A stretch of DNA of 64,000 nt from Rhizobium sp. AC27/96 (GCF_001692325.1 NZ_LXKN01000018.1:124001-188000); one strand, 5' to 3'. Positions 19,685 to 28,994 are shown, counted from the first letter of the stretch. Notes: a model not told the origin generated them from the letters alone. A program made the numbers and translations.

Positions 19685-20512
19685 GTTCAAACGACCTTCG
19701 GCATATCAGCCGGATTGCCTGATGGAGAGGGAGAAAGGTGCTGGAATCCTAGCAAAGATCTAGCGGAGGCCGGGCCCGCGCATTCGGATCAGCGGACGTT
19801 CCGCTCGGCTTTGCTTCAAGCCATTACCGGAAAGAGAGTTCAACATCAGGAGCCTCCTCATCATGCAGGCGACTGTCTCCCCTGGTCGCCGGCTCGGTTT
19901 CACAAGTGGCCATTCATCCGACCATTGTGATATAAGTATGTTAATAACCGTAATTCATATGTTATAAATTTCAGAGTGTGTCAATCGCCATTTGCTGACT
20001 TCTGTGTGATGCGGATCATTCTGCAGGCGAGTGCTTCTTGCGCCAGGTGCTCTGCAGCTTCGGTTCGGCAATCTATTCCCGGAATCGCCGCCGGCCTTGA
20101 AGTTTTGGTTCATTCGCTGCGAGGGTGGTGCTATATGTAACTGATAATAAATAATAAAATTAAACGCTCCGGCGAGTTTGCCAGGCTGCGCCCAAGATTC
20201 GCTTCGGGTGGTGGTTGTCCTCGCCATTCTCTTCCCCAATTCGCCGCAATGTCTCCTCTTCGGCGTCCTGTGGGAATTGACATCACTCATTTTATATGAA
20301 AAAAATTACAATACCAGAAAAATTTTACTGCCAATATGGTATGTCTATGTTATATATCTGTGGCCACTATGTTGGATTACCGTTGCGCGCAATCCGGTGA
20401 TGCGTTGGTATCGGGTGTGACTGATGCCCTATCACTATTCGTCCTTGTCCAGTCGTGAGGCAAGCGACTCGGGGTGGGTCTTGTGTCGAGGGGCGAGCCG
20501 GGAGGAATGGAA
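19685..20512. other. long divergent intergenic region between ery transport and catabolic operons
   Basis: About 830 bases without a supported gene. AT-rich promoter-like blocks lie at 19925-19975, 20130-20165 and 20285-20360. The first holds TGTTAATAAC (19939) and TGTTATAAAT (19960), 21 bases apart. The last holds TGTTATATATCTG (20348). These resemble sites before fba and the second DeoR gene. Both promoters and their EryD/DeoR operators probably lie here. No tRNA or clear structured RNA was found. Confidence 0.6.
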
Positions 20513-20581
20513 ATGTTTTTGGCGGAATTGAATGCGCCTGTCGCGGGGTGCGTGATGGTGGAGTTGGCGCGCAATGCCTAA
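20513..20581 (+). CDS. 22-residue leader peptide ORF overlapping the eryA start
   Basis: ATG at 20513 follows a strong GGGAGGAATGG ribosome-binding site, better than that of eryA. It encodes 22 residues beginning MFLAELNAPVAG. Its TAA overlaps the eryA start region: the eryA ATG (20574-20576) lies inside the penultimate codons, in a different frame. This layout suggests that ribosomes finishing the leader restart at eryA. The peptide has no recognisable family; whether it is translated is not known. Confidence 0.4.
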   Translation: MFLAELNAPVAGCVMVELARNA

Positions 20582-22124
20582 GGGTGACGGGATCATCATC
20601 GGGATCGATGCGGGAACCTCCGTTCTCAAGGCCGTGGCCTTCGAATTGTCCGGGCGGCAGATTGCGTCGGCCTCGGCGCGAAATCGCTATGAGACAGGTG
20701 ACGACGGTTCGGTGACGCAGTCGCTGGATCAGACCTGGTCGGATTGCCTCAGCGCCTTGCGTGGTCTCGGAGAGAAGGTGGCGGATCTCGCCGCTCGAAC
20801 CGCCGCTATTGCGGTAACGGGGCAGGGCGACGGCACCTGGCTTGTCGGTTCAGGCGATAGGCCGGTTGGTGATGCCTGGCTCTGGCTTGATGCCCGCGCG
20901 GCACCAACCGTGACGCGGCTTAGCGCGGGATCCGGTAACCGCGCGCGTTTTGAAGCGACCGGAACCGGCCTCAATACCTGCCAGCAAGGCGCACAGCTTG
21001 CCCATATGGATCGCTTCATGCCGGAGCTTCTCGATCGGACAGAGGCATCGCTGCATTGCAAGGACTGGCTCTATCTGAACCTGACCGGCGTGCGCGCGAC
21101 CGATCCGTCTGAGGCAAGCTTTACCTTCGGCAACTTCCGCAACCGTCAATATGATTCGACTGTGATCGATGCGCTCGGCCTTGCACGCCGGCGTTCGCTT
21201 CTTCCCGAAATCATCGATGGCACCGAGATCAGTCATCCGTTGACCGCCGAAGCCGCCCAGGCAGCGGGATTGCTTGCGGGAACGCCGGTCTGCCTCGGCT
21301 ACGTGGACATGGTCATGACCGCACTCGGCGCCGGTGTGCGAACAGGTGGCCAGAATGCCGCCTGCTCGACGATCGGTTCGACCGGCGTCCACATGCGGGC
21401 GAAGGCCGTGCCCGACGTTCAGCTCAATGCCGAGGGCACCGGCTATGTCATCGCATTGCCGATTCCGGGTATCGTTACGCAGGTTCAGACCAATATGGGC
21501 GCGACGATCAACGTCGACTGGATCTTGAGAATTGCCGCCGATCTGATGTCCGAAGGTGGGCGTGAAGTGTCCTATTCGGACCTCATTCCGCGCATCGATG
21601 CCTGGTTTGCCGAAAGCCGCCCGACCAATCTTCTCTATCATCCATACATCTCGGAAGCAGGGGAGCGTGGCCCCTTCGTCAATGCCCATGCGCGCGCCGG
21701 CTTCACAGGGCTTTCGACCCGTCATGGCTTTGCCGACATGCTGCGCGCCGTCGTCGAGGGCCTCGGCATGGCGACGCGCGATTGTTATGCGGCCATGGGC
21801 GATATGCCCTCGGAACTGCGCATTACTGGCGGCGCGGCCCGCTCACGCGCTCTGCGCGGCTCTCTATCGGCAGCCGTCAACGCACCCGTGAGGATTTCCG
21901 ACCGCGAAGAAGCGGGGGCCGCCGGTGTCGCAATGATGGCTGCCGTGGCGATTGGCGCCTATCCGGACATGGACAGCTGCATCGCTGAATGGGTGACGCC
22001 GTTGCTTGGCGAAGCCGAGGCGCCGAATGCCGAGGACGTCGCTCGCTATGACAGGCTGTTCGACGCCTACAAGGACGTACGGGAAGCGATTGCGCCCGCC
22101 TGGGACAAGCTGGCGCAGCACTAG
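20574..22124 (+). CDS. eryA: erythritol kinase
   Basis: FGGY-family kinase of 516 residues that phosphorylates erythritol to L-erythritol 4-phosphate, the first catabolic step. The N-terminal GIDAGTSVLKAVAFEL binds phosphate, LGYVDMVMTALGAGV carries the catalytic Asp, and RITGGAARSRALRGSL is the C-terminal FGGY block. The ATG at 20574 fits the family start, with GGAG 10 bases before it. It lies in front of eryB and eryC on the same strand, the known Brucella and Rhizobium order. The upstream short ORF may couple its translation. Confidence 0.93.
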   Translation: MPKGDGIIIGIDAGTSVLKAVAFELSGRQIASASARNRYETGDDGSVTQSLDQTWSDCLSALRGLGEKVADLAARTAAIAVTGQGDGTWLVGSGDRPVGDAWLWLDARAAPTVTRLSAGSGNRARFEATGTGLNTCQQGAQLAHMDRFMPELLDRTEASLHCKDWLYLNLTGVRATDPSEASFTFGNFRNRQYDSTVIDALGLARRRSLLPEIIDGTEISHPLTAEAAQAAGLLAGTPVCLGYVDMVMTALGAGVRTGGQNAACSTIGSTGVHMRAKAVPDVQLNAEGTGYVIALPIPGIVTQVQTNMGATINVDWILRIAADLMSEGGREVSYSDLIPRIDAWFAESRPTNLLYHPYISEAGERGPFVNAHARAGFTGLSTRHGFADMLRAVVEGLGMATRDCYAAMGDMPSELRITGGAARSRALRGSLSAAVNAPVRISDREEAGAAGVAMMAAVAIGAYPDMDSCIAEWVTPLLGEAEAPNAEDVARYDRLFDAYKDVREAIAPAWDKLAQH

Positions 22125-22153
22125 GCCGGCGCCGCCCGTGAAGTTTGATTTGA

Positions 22154-22168
22154 TGATGCCTGAGGCAT
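22154..22168 (+). promoter_or_regulatory. intercistronic hairpin between eryA and eryB
   Basis: GATGCC-TGA-GGCATC is a perfect 6-base stem with a 3-base loop, just before the AAGGAG ribosome-binding site of eryB. With a 59-base gap it could set the relative expression or mRNA stability of the two genes. No T tract follows, so it is not a terminator. Confidence 0.35.
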
Positions 22169-22183
22169 CCGAAGGAGCATGAC

Positions 22184-23695
22184 ATGACTGAACCGGAAAT
22201 CTTGGATCTTTTCGTGATCGGCGGCGGCATCAATGGCGCCGGTATCGCCCGCGATGCAGCCGGCCGAGGCCTTTCGGTCATGATGTGCGAAAAGGGAGAT
22301 CTCGCGGAGGGAACGTCGTCCCGCTCCGGCAAGCTGGTCCATGGCGGCCTGCGTTACCTCGAATATTACGAATTCCGCCTTGTGCGGGAAGCGCTGATCG
22401 AGCGCGAAGTGCTGCTGAACTCGGCAAGCCATATCATCTGGCCGATGCGCTTCGTGCTGCCGCATAGCCCCACGGATCGCCCGGCCTGGCTCGTGCGCCT
22501 CGGCCTCTTCCTCTATGACCATCTCGGCGGCCGCAAGAAACTGCCCGGCACACGTTCGCTCGATCTGCATCGCGATCCCGAAGGAGCGCCGATTCTCGAT
22601 CAATATTCCAAGGGGTTCGAATATTCTGACTGTTGGGTTGATGATGCCCGGCTTGTCGTCCTCAATGCGCTGGATGCCGCCGCCAAAGGTGCGCAGATCC
22701 TGACGCGCACGGCCTGCATCAGCGCTCGCCGGGAAGAGGGCAACTGGACGATCCAGATCCGCGATGGGCATTCCGGCGAAGTGCGCACGGTACGCGCCAA
22801 GGTTCTGGTGAATGCCTCAGGCCCCTGGGTCAACGATATCATCAACCGCGTCGCAGGCTCCAACAGCCGCCGCAGCGTTCGTCTGGTCAAGGGCAGCCAT
22901 ATCATCGTTCCAAAATTTTGGAACGGGCCGCACGCCTATCTGGTGCAGAACCATGACAAGCGCGTGATCTTCATCAACCCCTACGAGGGTGACAAGGCGC
23001 TGATCGGCACCACCGATATTCCCTATGAGGGCAAGCCTGAAGAGGTGAAGGCCGACGAGACGGAAATCGATTATCTGATCACTGCCGTCAATCGCTATTT
23101 CAAGGAAAAGCTGCGTCGCTCCGACGTGCTGGAAAGCTTCTCCGGCGTTCGCCCGCTGTTCGATGATGGCAAGGGAAATCCTTCGGCCGTGACGCGCGAT
23201 TATGTCTTTGACCTCGACGAGACGGGCGGTGCGCCGCTCCTCAATGTCTTCGGCGGCAAGATCACCACATTCCGCAAGCTCTCCGAGCACGCGATGCAGA
23301 AGCTCGCCAAGTTCTTCCCGAAGATGGGCGGCGACTGGACGCGCGATGCCAAGCTTCCGGGCGGTGACATTCCAAACGCCGACTATGTGGCTTTTGCCGA
23401 GTCCCTGCGCTCCGCCTATCCCTGGATGCCGCGAGCGCTGTTGAACCATTACGGACATCTCTACGGTGCCCGCACCAAACAGATCGTCGGGAACGCGACT
23501 TCGCTGGAAGGGCTCGGCCGGCATTTCGGCGGCAATCTCTACGAGGCGGAAGCCCGTTATCTCGCCGCTTCGGAATGGGCGCAGACCGCAGAAGACGTCA
23601 TCAAGCGCCGTACCAAGGAGGGGCTGCGCATGACGGCTGAGGAGAAGGCAGCATTCTCCGCCTGGTTCGACGCCGAACTGGCGCTGGCCGCCTGA
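22184..23695 (+). CDS. eryB: L-erythritol-4-phosphate dehydrogenase (FAD-dependent)
   Basis: GlpD-family flavoenzyme of 503 residues oxidising L-erythritol 4-phosphate to L-3-tetrulose 4-phosphate. FVIGGGINGAGIARDAA (FAD-binding GxGxxG at residues 13-18) and TSSRSGKLVHGGLRYLE are the family signatures. SGPWVNDII and GGKITTFRKLSEHA close the FAD site. AAGGAG precedes the ATG. Position between the kinase EryA and the racemase EryC, together with the family, makes the assignment secure. It shares its family but clearly not its sequence with the GlpD-like protein at 10957-12699. Confidence 0.93.
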   Translation: MTEPEILDLFVIGGGINGAGIARDAAGRGLSVMMCEKGDLAEGTSSRSGKLVHGGLRYLEYYEFRLVREALIEREVLLNSASHIIWPMRFVLPHSPTDRPAWLVRLGLFLYDHLGGRKKLPGTRSLDLHRDPEGAPILDQYSKGFEYSDCWVDDARLVVLNALDAAAKGAQILTRTACISARREEGNWTIQIRDGHSGEVRTVRAKVLVNASGPWVNDIINRVAGSNSRRSVRLVKGSHIIVPKFWNGPHAYLVQNHDKRVIFINPYEGDKALIGTTDIPYEGKPEEVKADETEIDYLITAVNRYFKEKLRRSDVLESFSGVRPLFDDGKGNPSAVTRDYVFDLDETGGAPLLNVFGGKITTFRKLSEHAMQKLAKFFPKMGGDWTRDAKLPGGDIPNADYVAFAESLRSAYPWMPRALLNHYGHLYGARTKQIVGNATSLEGLGRHFGGNLYEAEARYLAASEWAQTAEDVIKRRTKEGLRMTAEEKAAFSAWFDAELALAA

Positions 23696-23726
23696 CCCAT
23701 TCGATCATTGCCGGGAACCGATATCC

Positions 23727-24659
23727 ATGCCCTTGACGCTTTCACTCAATACGAACCCGCTGGTAAACCGCTTTGCGGAACCCGCCGACCTGATCGAAAC
23801 GGTGGCGCGGGATTTGCGCATCCGCGATCTGCAGCTGACGCATGAATTCATCAATCCCAGCTGGCAGGCTCCGATTATTCGCCGTTTGACGCGCGATATG
23901 CAGGCAGCTCTGAGACGCACCGGCGTTCGCGTCACCTCGGGCATGACCGGCCCCTATGGCCGTCTCAACCATTTCGGCCATCCGGATCAGGATGTGCGGC
24001 GCTACTATGTCGATTGGTTCAAGACCTTTGCCGATATTACGGCTGATCTCGGCGGCCATTCGGTCGGCACGCAATTCGCGATCTTCACCTATAAGGATTA
24101 CGACGATCCGGCACGCCGCGAAGAGCTGATCAAGATTGCCATCGACTGCTGGGGCGAGGTGGCAGAGCATGCGCGCGCCGCCGGCCTCTCCTACGTATTC
24201 TGGGAACCGATGAGCATCGGCCGTGAATTCGGCGAGACCATCGAATCCTGCCTGGCGCTGCAGGATCGGCTGACGAAGGCGCAGCTTGCCGTGCCGATGC
24301 GGATGATGGCCGATATCGACCATGGCGACGTGACCTCGGCCAATCCAGACGATTACGATCCCTATGCCTGGGCGCGCGCCGTTCCCAAAGTGTCGCCGAT
24401 CATCCATATCAAGCAGAGCTTGATGGACAAAGGCGGCCATCGGCCCTTTACTGCCGAGTTCAACGCCAAGGGCCGTATCCAGCCGGCGCCGCTGCTGGAA
24501 GCTTTCGCCAAGGGTGGCGCCAAGGACAACGAGATCTGCCTGGAATTGTCGTTCAAGGAGCGCGAGCCCAACGATCGTGAGGTCATCTCGCAGATCGCCG
24601 AAAGTATCGCCTTCTGGGCGCCTCATATCGACACGGGCGTCAGTGACTTGCATATCTAG
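23727..24659 (+). CDS. eryC: L-3-tetrulose-4-phosphate racemase
   Basis: A 310-residue TIM-barrel protein of the xylose isomerase superfamily. In Brucella, EryC was first thought to be a dehydrogenase and later shown to racemise L-3-tetrulose 4-phosphate to the D form. The barrel shows acidic metal-ligand candidates at strand ends (FWEPMSIGREFGET, MADIDHGDV, EICLELSFKERE). No Rossmann motif is present, which agrees with the revised function. It starts 31 bases after eryB in the same operon. Confidence 0.9.
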   Translation: MPLTLSLNTNPLVNRFAEPADLIETVARDLRIRDLQLTHEFINPSWQAPIIRRLTRDMQAALRRTGVRVTSGMTGPYGRLNHFGHPDQDVRRYYVDWFKTFADITADLGGHSVGTQFAIFTYKDYDDPARREELIKIAIDCWGEVAEHARAAGLSYVFWEPMSIGREFGETIESCLALQDRLTKAQLAVPMRMMADIDHGDVTSANPDDYDPYAWARAVPKVSPIIHIKQSLMDKGGHRPFTAEFNAKGRIQPAPLLEAFAKGGAKDNEICLELSFKEREPNDREVISQIAESIAFWAPHIDTGVSDLHI

Positions 24660-24785
24660 CCGCAGAAGCAACTGAGTCCCGATTCTGCAGTCAAATCAGT
24701 GATGAGGTGATGTCGGAGGAAACAAGTCGGGATCTGACGCAAGCGGGTGGAGTAATATGCGCAACGAAACGAAGAGGAACGGTCG

Positions 24786-25724
24786 ATGACGGATGCTGAC
24801 GCTTCGCTGGCCGTGCGGGCGGCCTGGTTGCACTATGCTGGGGGATTGACGCAGTCCGAGGTGGCCAAGCGCCTTGGCGTTCCCTCGGTCAAGGCGCATC
24901 GGCTGATCGCACGCGCGGTTGCCGAAGGTGTCGTCAAGGTGACGATCGACGGCGACATTGTCGAATGCGTTGAGCTTGAAACGGAACTCGCGGCACGTTT
25001 TGGCCTGCAATATTGCGAGGTGGCGCCCGACCTCGGCGAGGAAGGCTTCGAATTCCGCGCCCTTGGGCAGGCGGGTGCCGGCTTTTTGCGGCGTGAGATC
25101 GAGAGCGGCAACAACAAGGTCATCGGCCTCGGCCATGGCCGTACGTTGTCGTCTGCCGTCCATCATCTGTCTCGCGTCAATGCCAAGGACCTGCGCTTCG
25201 TCTCTCTGCTCGGCGGTTTGACGCGAAACTACGCCGCCAACCCCTATGACGTGATGCATCGCATCGCAGAGAAGACGGGCATGCAGGCGCATGTGATGCC
25301 GGTGCCGTTCTTTGCCAACACGCACGAGGATCGCGATGTGCTGCTGGCGCAGCGCGGCGTCAAGGAAGTCTTCGAGCTCGCAAACGGCGCCGAGCTGAAA
25401 CTCGTCGGCTTGGGCACGGTCGATACGGATGCTCAACTCGTGCTCTCGGGCATGGTGGAACCACGCGAGATCAAGGAAGTCACCGCCGCCGGCGGCGTCG
25501 GCGAAATCCTCGGCCACTTCTTCGATGCCGATGGCAATATCATTGAGACGACGCTGACGGCGCGAACGCTGTCGGCATCGCTGCCGCGTTCGAAGAAGGA
25601 GCGGCTGGTGGCGCTCTCGGGCGGCCTGCCGAAGGTGGAGGCTATCCGGGCGGTTCTGAAGAGCCGCTGTCTCTATGGCTTGATCACGGACGAAAGAACA
25701 GCGAGAGCCCTGCTGAAGACCTAA
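24786..25724 (+). CDS. eryD: erythritol operon regulator, SorC/DeoR type
   Basis: A 312-residue regulator. The N-terminal helix-turn-helix LTQSEVAKRLGVPSVKAHRLI is at about residues 20-42, followed by a SorC-type sugar-binding domain with GLGHGRTLSSAVHHL, SLLGGLTR and the closing GGLPKVEAIRAVLKSRCLYGLITDE. EryD of Brucella represses the ery operon and is relieved by erythritol. Here it follows eryC after 126 bases with its own GAAGAGGAA ribosome-binding site. It may be cotranscribed or have a promoter of its own. Confidence 0.92.
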   Translation: MTDADASLAVRAAWLHYAGGLTQSEVAKRLGVPSVKAHRLIARAVAEGVVKVTIDGDIVECVELETELAARFGLQYCEVAPDLGEEGFEFRALGQAGAGFLRREIESGNNKVIGLGHGRTLSSAVHHLSRVNAKDLRFVSLLGGLTRNYAANPYDVMHRIAEKTGMQAHVMPVPFFANTHEDRDVLLAQRGVKEVFELANGAELKLVGLGTVDTDAQLVLSGMVEPREIKEVTAAGGVGEILGHFFDADGNIIETTLTARTLSASLPRSKKERLVALSGGLPKVEAIRAVLKSRCLYGLITDERTARALLKT

Positions 25725-25795
25725 CCTGGCTTCAGCTCAAACAACATAATTTCATCTCAATATCACAATTGAAATGTTGAATTGAGAGATTCTAA

Positions 25796-25811
25796 TGTTA
25801 TATCTTGTTCA
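25796..25811 (+). promoter_or_regulatory. TGTTAT direct-repeat site upstream of the second DeoR gene
   Basis: TGTTAT at 25796 and TGTTCA at 25806 form a 10-base-spaced direct repeat, the same spacing as TGTTAT/TGTTAT at 9690/9700 before fba. A longer inverted repeat, CTCAAT ... ATTGAG, lies just upstream (about 25757-25786). DeoR-family proteins often bind such repeats. Functional status is inferred only. Confidence 0.35.
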
Positions 25812-25842
25812 TTACCATTCGGGCCAATGGCCGGAGGGCAAG

Positions 25843-26619
25843 GTGAAACGAGAAGAGCGCCAGCAAGCGATTATCAATCTGCTCATCGAGCACAAGACCG
25901 TCGATCTCGATGATCTGGCCGATCGCTTCACCGTGTCCAAGATGACTATTCATCGCGACCTCGACGATCTCGAGCAGGCCGGCGTGCTGCGCAAGGTCCG
26001 CGGTGGCGCGACGATCGATGCCGGCACGCAGTTTGAAAGCGATTTTCGCTTTCGCGAGCGGCAAGGGCACGACGAAAAGCTGAGCATGGCGCATTGCGCG
26101 CTGGAACTGGTCGAGCCCGGCATGACTGTCATGGTCAATGATGGATCGATGGCGGCCGTTCTGGGCGAGATGCTGCTGCAGAAGCGGCCTCTAACGTTGA
26201 TCACCAACAATGCCGCCATCATAGATCGCATGAAGAACGAAAGTGGCATCACGCTGATCGCGCTTGGCGGCATCTATTCCGCCAAGTTCAACGCCTTTCT
26301 GGGCGTCGTCACCGAGGAGGCGCTGTCGCGGCTACGCGCCGATATCGCCTTCCTGTCGACGCCGGCCATATCGGGCAGGCTCGCCTATCATATGGACGAC
26401 AATGTCGTGCGCACAAAGCGGGCGATGATCGCGTCGGCCGCCAAGAGCTGCCTGCTCGTCAGCCATCAGCGCATAGGACACACCGCCCTGCATGTGATGG
26501 CCGATCTTGCCGATTTCGACGCGGTGATAACAGATCACGCGCCTGATGCCGCCATTCTCGAGCAATTCCGCCGTGACGGCATCACGCTTACCATTGCTTC
26601 CAATCAGGATATGACATGA
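25843..26619 (+). CDS. DeoR-family regulator heading the eryH-eryI operon
   Basis: A 258-residue DeoR-family regulator. The winged helix is at residues 1-60 (REERQQAIINLLIEHKTVD, then FTVSKMTIHRDLDDLE), and the effector domain has VNDGSMAAVLGEM, TNNAAIIDRM and LIALGGIYSAKFNAFLG. A GTG at 25843 preceded by GGAGGG at 5-base spacing is the evident start; the ATG 16 codons earlier has none. Its stop overlaps the eryH start (ATGA), so regulator and isomerases are coupled. In rhizobia a DeoR gene commonly precedes this tpiB-rpiB pair. It probably controls this operon. Confidence 0.88.
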   Translation: MKREERQQAIINLLIEHKTVDLDDLADRFTVSKMTIHRDLDDLEQAGVLRKVRGGATIDAGTQFESDFRFRERQGHDEKLSMAHCALELVEPGMTVMVNDGSMAAVLGEMLLQKRPLTLITNNAAIIDRMKNESGITLIALGGIYSAKFNAFLGVVTEEALSRLRADIAFLSTPAISGRLAYHMDDNVVRTKRAMIASAAKSCLLVSHQRIGHTALHVMADLADFDAVITDHAPDAAILEQFRRDGITLTIASNQDMT

Positions 26620-27386
26620 CAGAGACACCCCGCTATTGGATCGGCACGAGCTGGAAGATGAACAAGACGCTGGCGGAAGCACGCGCCTTTGCCGAGGCTC
26701 TGCGCGCCGCCGATGCGTTAAGGGATGGGCGCATCCAGCGCTTCATCATTCCGCCGTTTACCGCCGTGCGCGAGGTCAAGACCATTCTCTCGGAAAGCTC
26801 GGTCAAGGTCGGCGCCCAGAACATGCATTGGGCTGAGCAGGGCGCATGGACGGGTGAGATTTCGCCATTGATGCTGAGGGATTGCAATCTCGACATCGTC
26901 GAACTCGGCCATTCCGAACGCCGGGAGCATTTCGGCGAGACCAACGAGACGGTGGGCTTGAAGACCGAGGCGGCCGTTCGCCATGGCCTGATCCCGCTCA
27001 TCTGCATCGGCGAGACGTTGAACGATCGCGAAAGCGGCCGCGCGACGGAGATCTTGAGCGAGCAGGTGATCGGAGCGCTCTCTAAGCTTTCCGCGCAGCA
27101 GAAGCAGGCGCAGATCCTGCTGGCCTATGAGCCGGTCTGGGCGATCGGCGAGAAGGGAATTCCCGCTGAGCCATCCTATGCTGATGCCCGCCAGGCCGAG
27201 ATCATCGCAGTCGCGCAGAAGGTGCTCGGCCGGAAGATTCCATGCCTCTACGGCGGATCGGTCAATCCGCAGAATTGTGAAGAACTCATTTCCTGCCCGA
27301 ATGTAGACGGGCTTTTCATCGGGCGCTCAGCCTGGAACGTCGAAGGCTATCTCGACATTCTCGCCAAGTGCGCGGCCAAACTCTAA
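26616..27386 (+). CDS. eryH: D-3-tetrulose-4-phosphate isomerase (TpiA2/TpiB)
   Basis: A triose-phosphate isomerase homologue, 256 residues. SWKMNKT holds the catalytic Lys, ELGHSERR the catalytic His, and [12 protein letters not shown] the catalytic Glu and loop 6; YGGSVNPQN and IGRSAWN bind phosphate. In Brucella the orthologue converts D-3-tetrulose 4-phosphate to D-erythrose 4-phosphate precursor sugar as one of three new isomerases. Context with eryC and rpiB, rather than gapA/pgk, supports this over glycolytic TIM. It overlaps the DeoR gene by 4 bases and precedes eryI by 10 bases. Confidence 0.9.
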   Translation: MTETPRYWIGTSWKMNKTLAEARAFAEALRAADALRDGRIQRFIIPPFTAVREVKTILSESSVKVGAQNMHWAEQGAWTGEISPLMLRDCNLDIVELGHSERREHFGETNETVGLKTEAAVRHGLIPLICIGETLNDRESGRATEILSEQVIGALSKLSAQQKQAQILLAYEPVWAIGEKGIPAEPSYADARQAEIIAVAQKVLGRKIPCLYGGSVNPQNCEELISCPNVDGLFIGRSAWNVEGYLDILAKCAAKL

Positions 27387-27396
27387 GGAGACTACC

Positions 27397-27852
27397 ATGA
27401 AGCTTGCAATTGCTGGAGACAGCGCCGGCGAAGGCCTCGCCAAGGTTCTTGCCGATCACCTCAAGGACCGTTTCGAAGTGAGCGAAGTATCGCGCACCGA
27501 AGACGGCCCGGATGACTTCTACGCCAACCTTGCCGACCGTGTCGCCTCCGGCGTCATCGACGGCACCTATGACAAGGCGATCCTCGTCTGCGGCACCGGC
27601 ATCGGCGTCAGCATTTCCGCCAATAAGGTGCCGGGCATTCGTGCGGCCCTGACCCACGACACCTATTCGGCCGAGCGCGCTGCGCTGTCGAACAACGCCC
27701 AGATCATCACCATGGGCGCCCGCGTTATCGGCACCGAACTGGCCAAGGCCATTGCGGACGCTTTCCTGGCCCAGACCTTCGACGAGAAGGGCCGGTCCGC
27801 TGGTAACGTCAAGGCCATCAACGAGGTCGACGCGAAGTATAACGCTCGCTAA
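27397..27852 (+). CDS. eryI: D-erythrose-4-phosphate isomerase (RpiB family)
   Basis: A RpiB/LacAB-type sugar-phosphate isomerase of 151 residues. The active-site region [20 protein letters not shown] contains the catalytic Cys, and [17 protein letters not shown] and GARVIG are conserved blocks. The Brucella orthologue completes the route from erythritol to D-erythrose 4-phosphate, which enters the pentose phosphate pathway. A strong AAGGAG ribosome-binding site follows the eryH stop. This is the last gene of the operon, with a hairpin 23 bases beyond it. Confidence 0.92.
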   Translation: MKLAIAGDSAGEGLAKVLADHLKDRFEVSEVSRTEDGPDDFYANLADRVASGVIDGTYDKAILVCGTGIGVSISANKVPGIRAALTHDTYSAERAALSNNAQIITMGARVIGTELAKAIADAFLAQTFDEKGRSAGNVKAINEVDAKYNAR

Positions 27853-27874
27853 GGCCAGTCTCCCAAGACGCAGC

Positions 27875-27903
27875 AAGCCCGGTCGATCATCTCGGCCGGG
27901 CTT
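27875..27903. terminator. hairpin after eryI
   Basis: AAGCCCGG (27875-27882) pairs with CCGGGCTT (27896-27903), followed by TTGTCTGTG. It starts 23 bases after the eryI stop and lies between convergent genes. Confidence 0.65.
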
Positions 27904-27920
27904 GTCTGTGTATGGTGGCT

Positions 27921-27986
27921 AAAGCATTTTCAGGAAAAGTGCGCAGCGGTTTTCCGTCCGGAATGCGTGGAGGAACGCTCTAGATG
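27921..27986. repeat. Rhizobiales-type palindromic intergenic repeat
   Basis: The stretch from AAAGCATTTTCAGGAAAAG through GCGGTTTTCCGTCCGGAA to AACGCTCTAGA matches, from memory, a short dispersed element found between genes in many Rhizobium and Agrobacterium genomes. Internal self-complementary parts (TTTTC...GAAAA; TCCG...CGGA) would fold. It overlaps no gene and sits between eryI and the phosphodiesterase gene. Copy number cannot be checked here. Confidence 0.6.
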
Positions 27987-27994
27987 CGCGCCGG

Positions 27995-28867
27995 TTATCT
28001 TCCCGCGCGGCCTGCAAGCCATTGCTTGAACTCGACATTGATGTCCGTCTGGATGGCGCCGACGCCGGCTGCGACCAGGGCTCCCCACACAGCCTCCGGG
28101 TCCTTGAGTGCGCGGCTGTCGTTGAAATCTTGGTTGTGGGAGACATCGAGCGTGTTGATCCACAGCCGGATGTTCTGGCGTTCCAGTTCCTCGCGCCCAG
28201 CCGCCAGATCGGCAATATCGGTGAATTTCACCTCGACCATCGGCACGTGCAGCGGCTCGATCAGCCGGAGGTCTTCGGCGAACTTACCGGGCCTGACGCG
28301 GAACATCGGCATGTAAGGGATCGAGCCGAACCAATCGGCATCGCGCACGGCAAAGCTGCCGCTCTGCGGCTCGATATCCGATTTGATGATGACATTGTCT
28401 TCCACGCCAAGCCGGCGCACCGTTGCAATCACCAGCGGCAGTTCATGCGGAAACTTCGTGTCGATATTGACGAAGACGCGTCCGCGCGCCTCTTCCAGGG
28501 CTTCCTCGAGTGTTGGCACGCGCTCATCCGTCAAGGCCGCGGTTTCGCCGCCTGCGCTCACGCGAAGGCGCGCATCACGAACCGCCGCGAAGCTGCTTGC
28601 ACCAACAACACCCTTGCCCGAAGTGGTGCGGTCGAGGGTGCTATCGTGCATGAGGACGAGATGCCCATCGACCGTTGCCTGCGTGTCGAGTTCGACGAAT
28701 TCGACGCCAAGTTCGGCGGCGGCCCGGATTGAGTTGAGCGAATTCTCAGGCGCGGCCGACCACACGCCTCGATGCGCGATGGTAAGAATGTCCGGATTGG
28801 CGCGCGACAGAAGCTCGTAGACATCGGAAGGGCGGGACGATGGGAAGGCGGCAGTCTGGCTGGGCAT
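27995..28867 (-). CDS. glycerophosphodiester phosphodiesterase family protein
   Basis: A 290-residue GDPD-fold protein, probably cytoplasmic since no signal peptide is seen. IAHRGVWSAAPENSLNSI carries the first catalytic His and Arg; VEFVELDTQATVDGHLVLMHD supplies the Glu/Asp calcium ligands and the second His. VKFTDIADLA and the C-terminal GVGAIQTDINVEF complete the barrel. Known members release sn-glycerol 3-phosphate from glycerophosphodiesters. The ATG at 28867 was chosen because the barrel begins soon after; the frame is open over 100 codons upstream without family sequence. It is divergent from the ROK gene. Confidence 0.85.
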   Translation of the reverse strand: MPSQTAAFPSSRPSDVYELLSRANPDILTIAHRGVWSAAPENSLNSIRAAAELGVEFVELDTQATVDGHLVLMHDSTLDRTTSGKGVVGASSFAAVRDARLRVSAGGETAALTDERVPTLEEALEEARGRVFVNIDTKFPHELPLVIATVRRLGVEDNVIIKSDIEPQSGSFAVRDADWFGSIPYMPMFRVRPGKFAEDLRLIEPLHVPMVEVKFTDIADLAAGREELERQNIRLWINTLDVSHNQDFNDSRALKDPEAVWGALVAAGVGAIQTDINVEFKQWLAGRAGR

Positions 28868-28971
28868 GATATGGCTTTCTGGGGCGAATTGAATGTCTGA
28901 TGGGTGTGGGAGGCAAAGCGAACGGTACTGGCGCCGACCCGTTGCTTGCAGGCGCCGCCAGCATGTTTTCA

Positions 28972-28994
28972 TTAATACACGCAAAGTGTAATAT
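28972..28994. promoter_or_regulatory. imperfect palindrome in the GDPD/ROK divergent promoter
   Basis: TACAC-GCAAA-GTGTA with further near-symmetric A/T flanks (AATACAC vs GTGTAAT). It sits between the divergent phosphodiesterase and ROK genes and is a natural binding site candidate for the ROK regulator. Confidence 0.45.

Noticed and set aside
20101..20420. Possible small protein of 80 residues in the ery intergenic region
   Set aside because: AT-rich with atypical residue use and no ribosome-binding site; better explained as promoter DNA.
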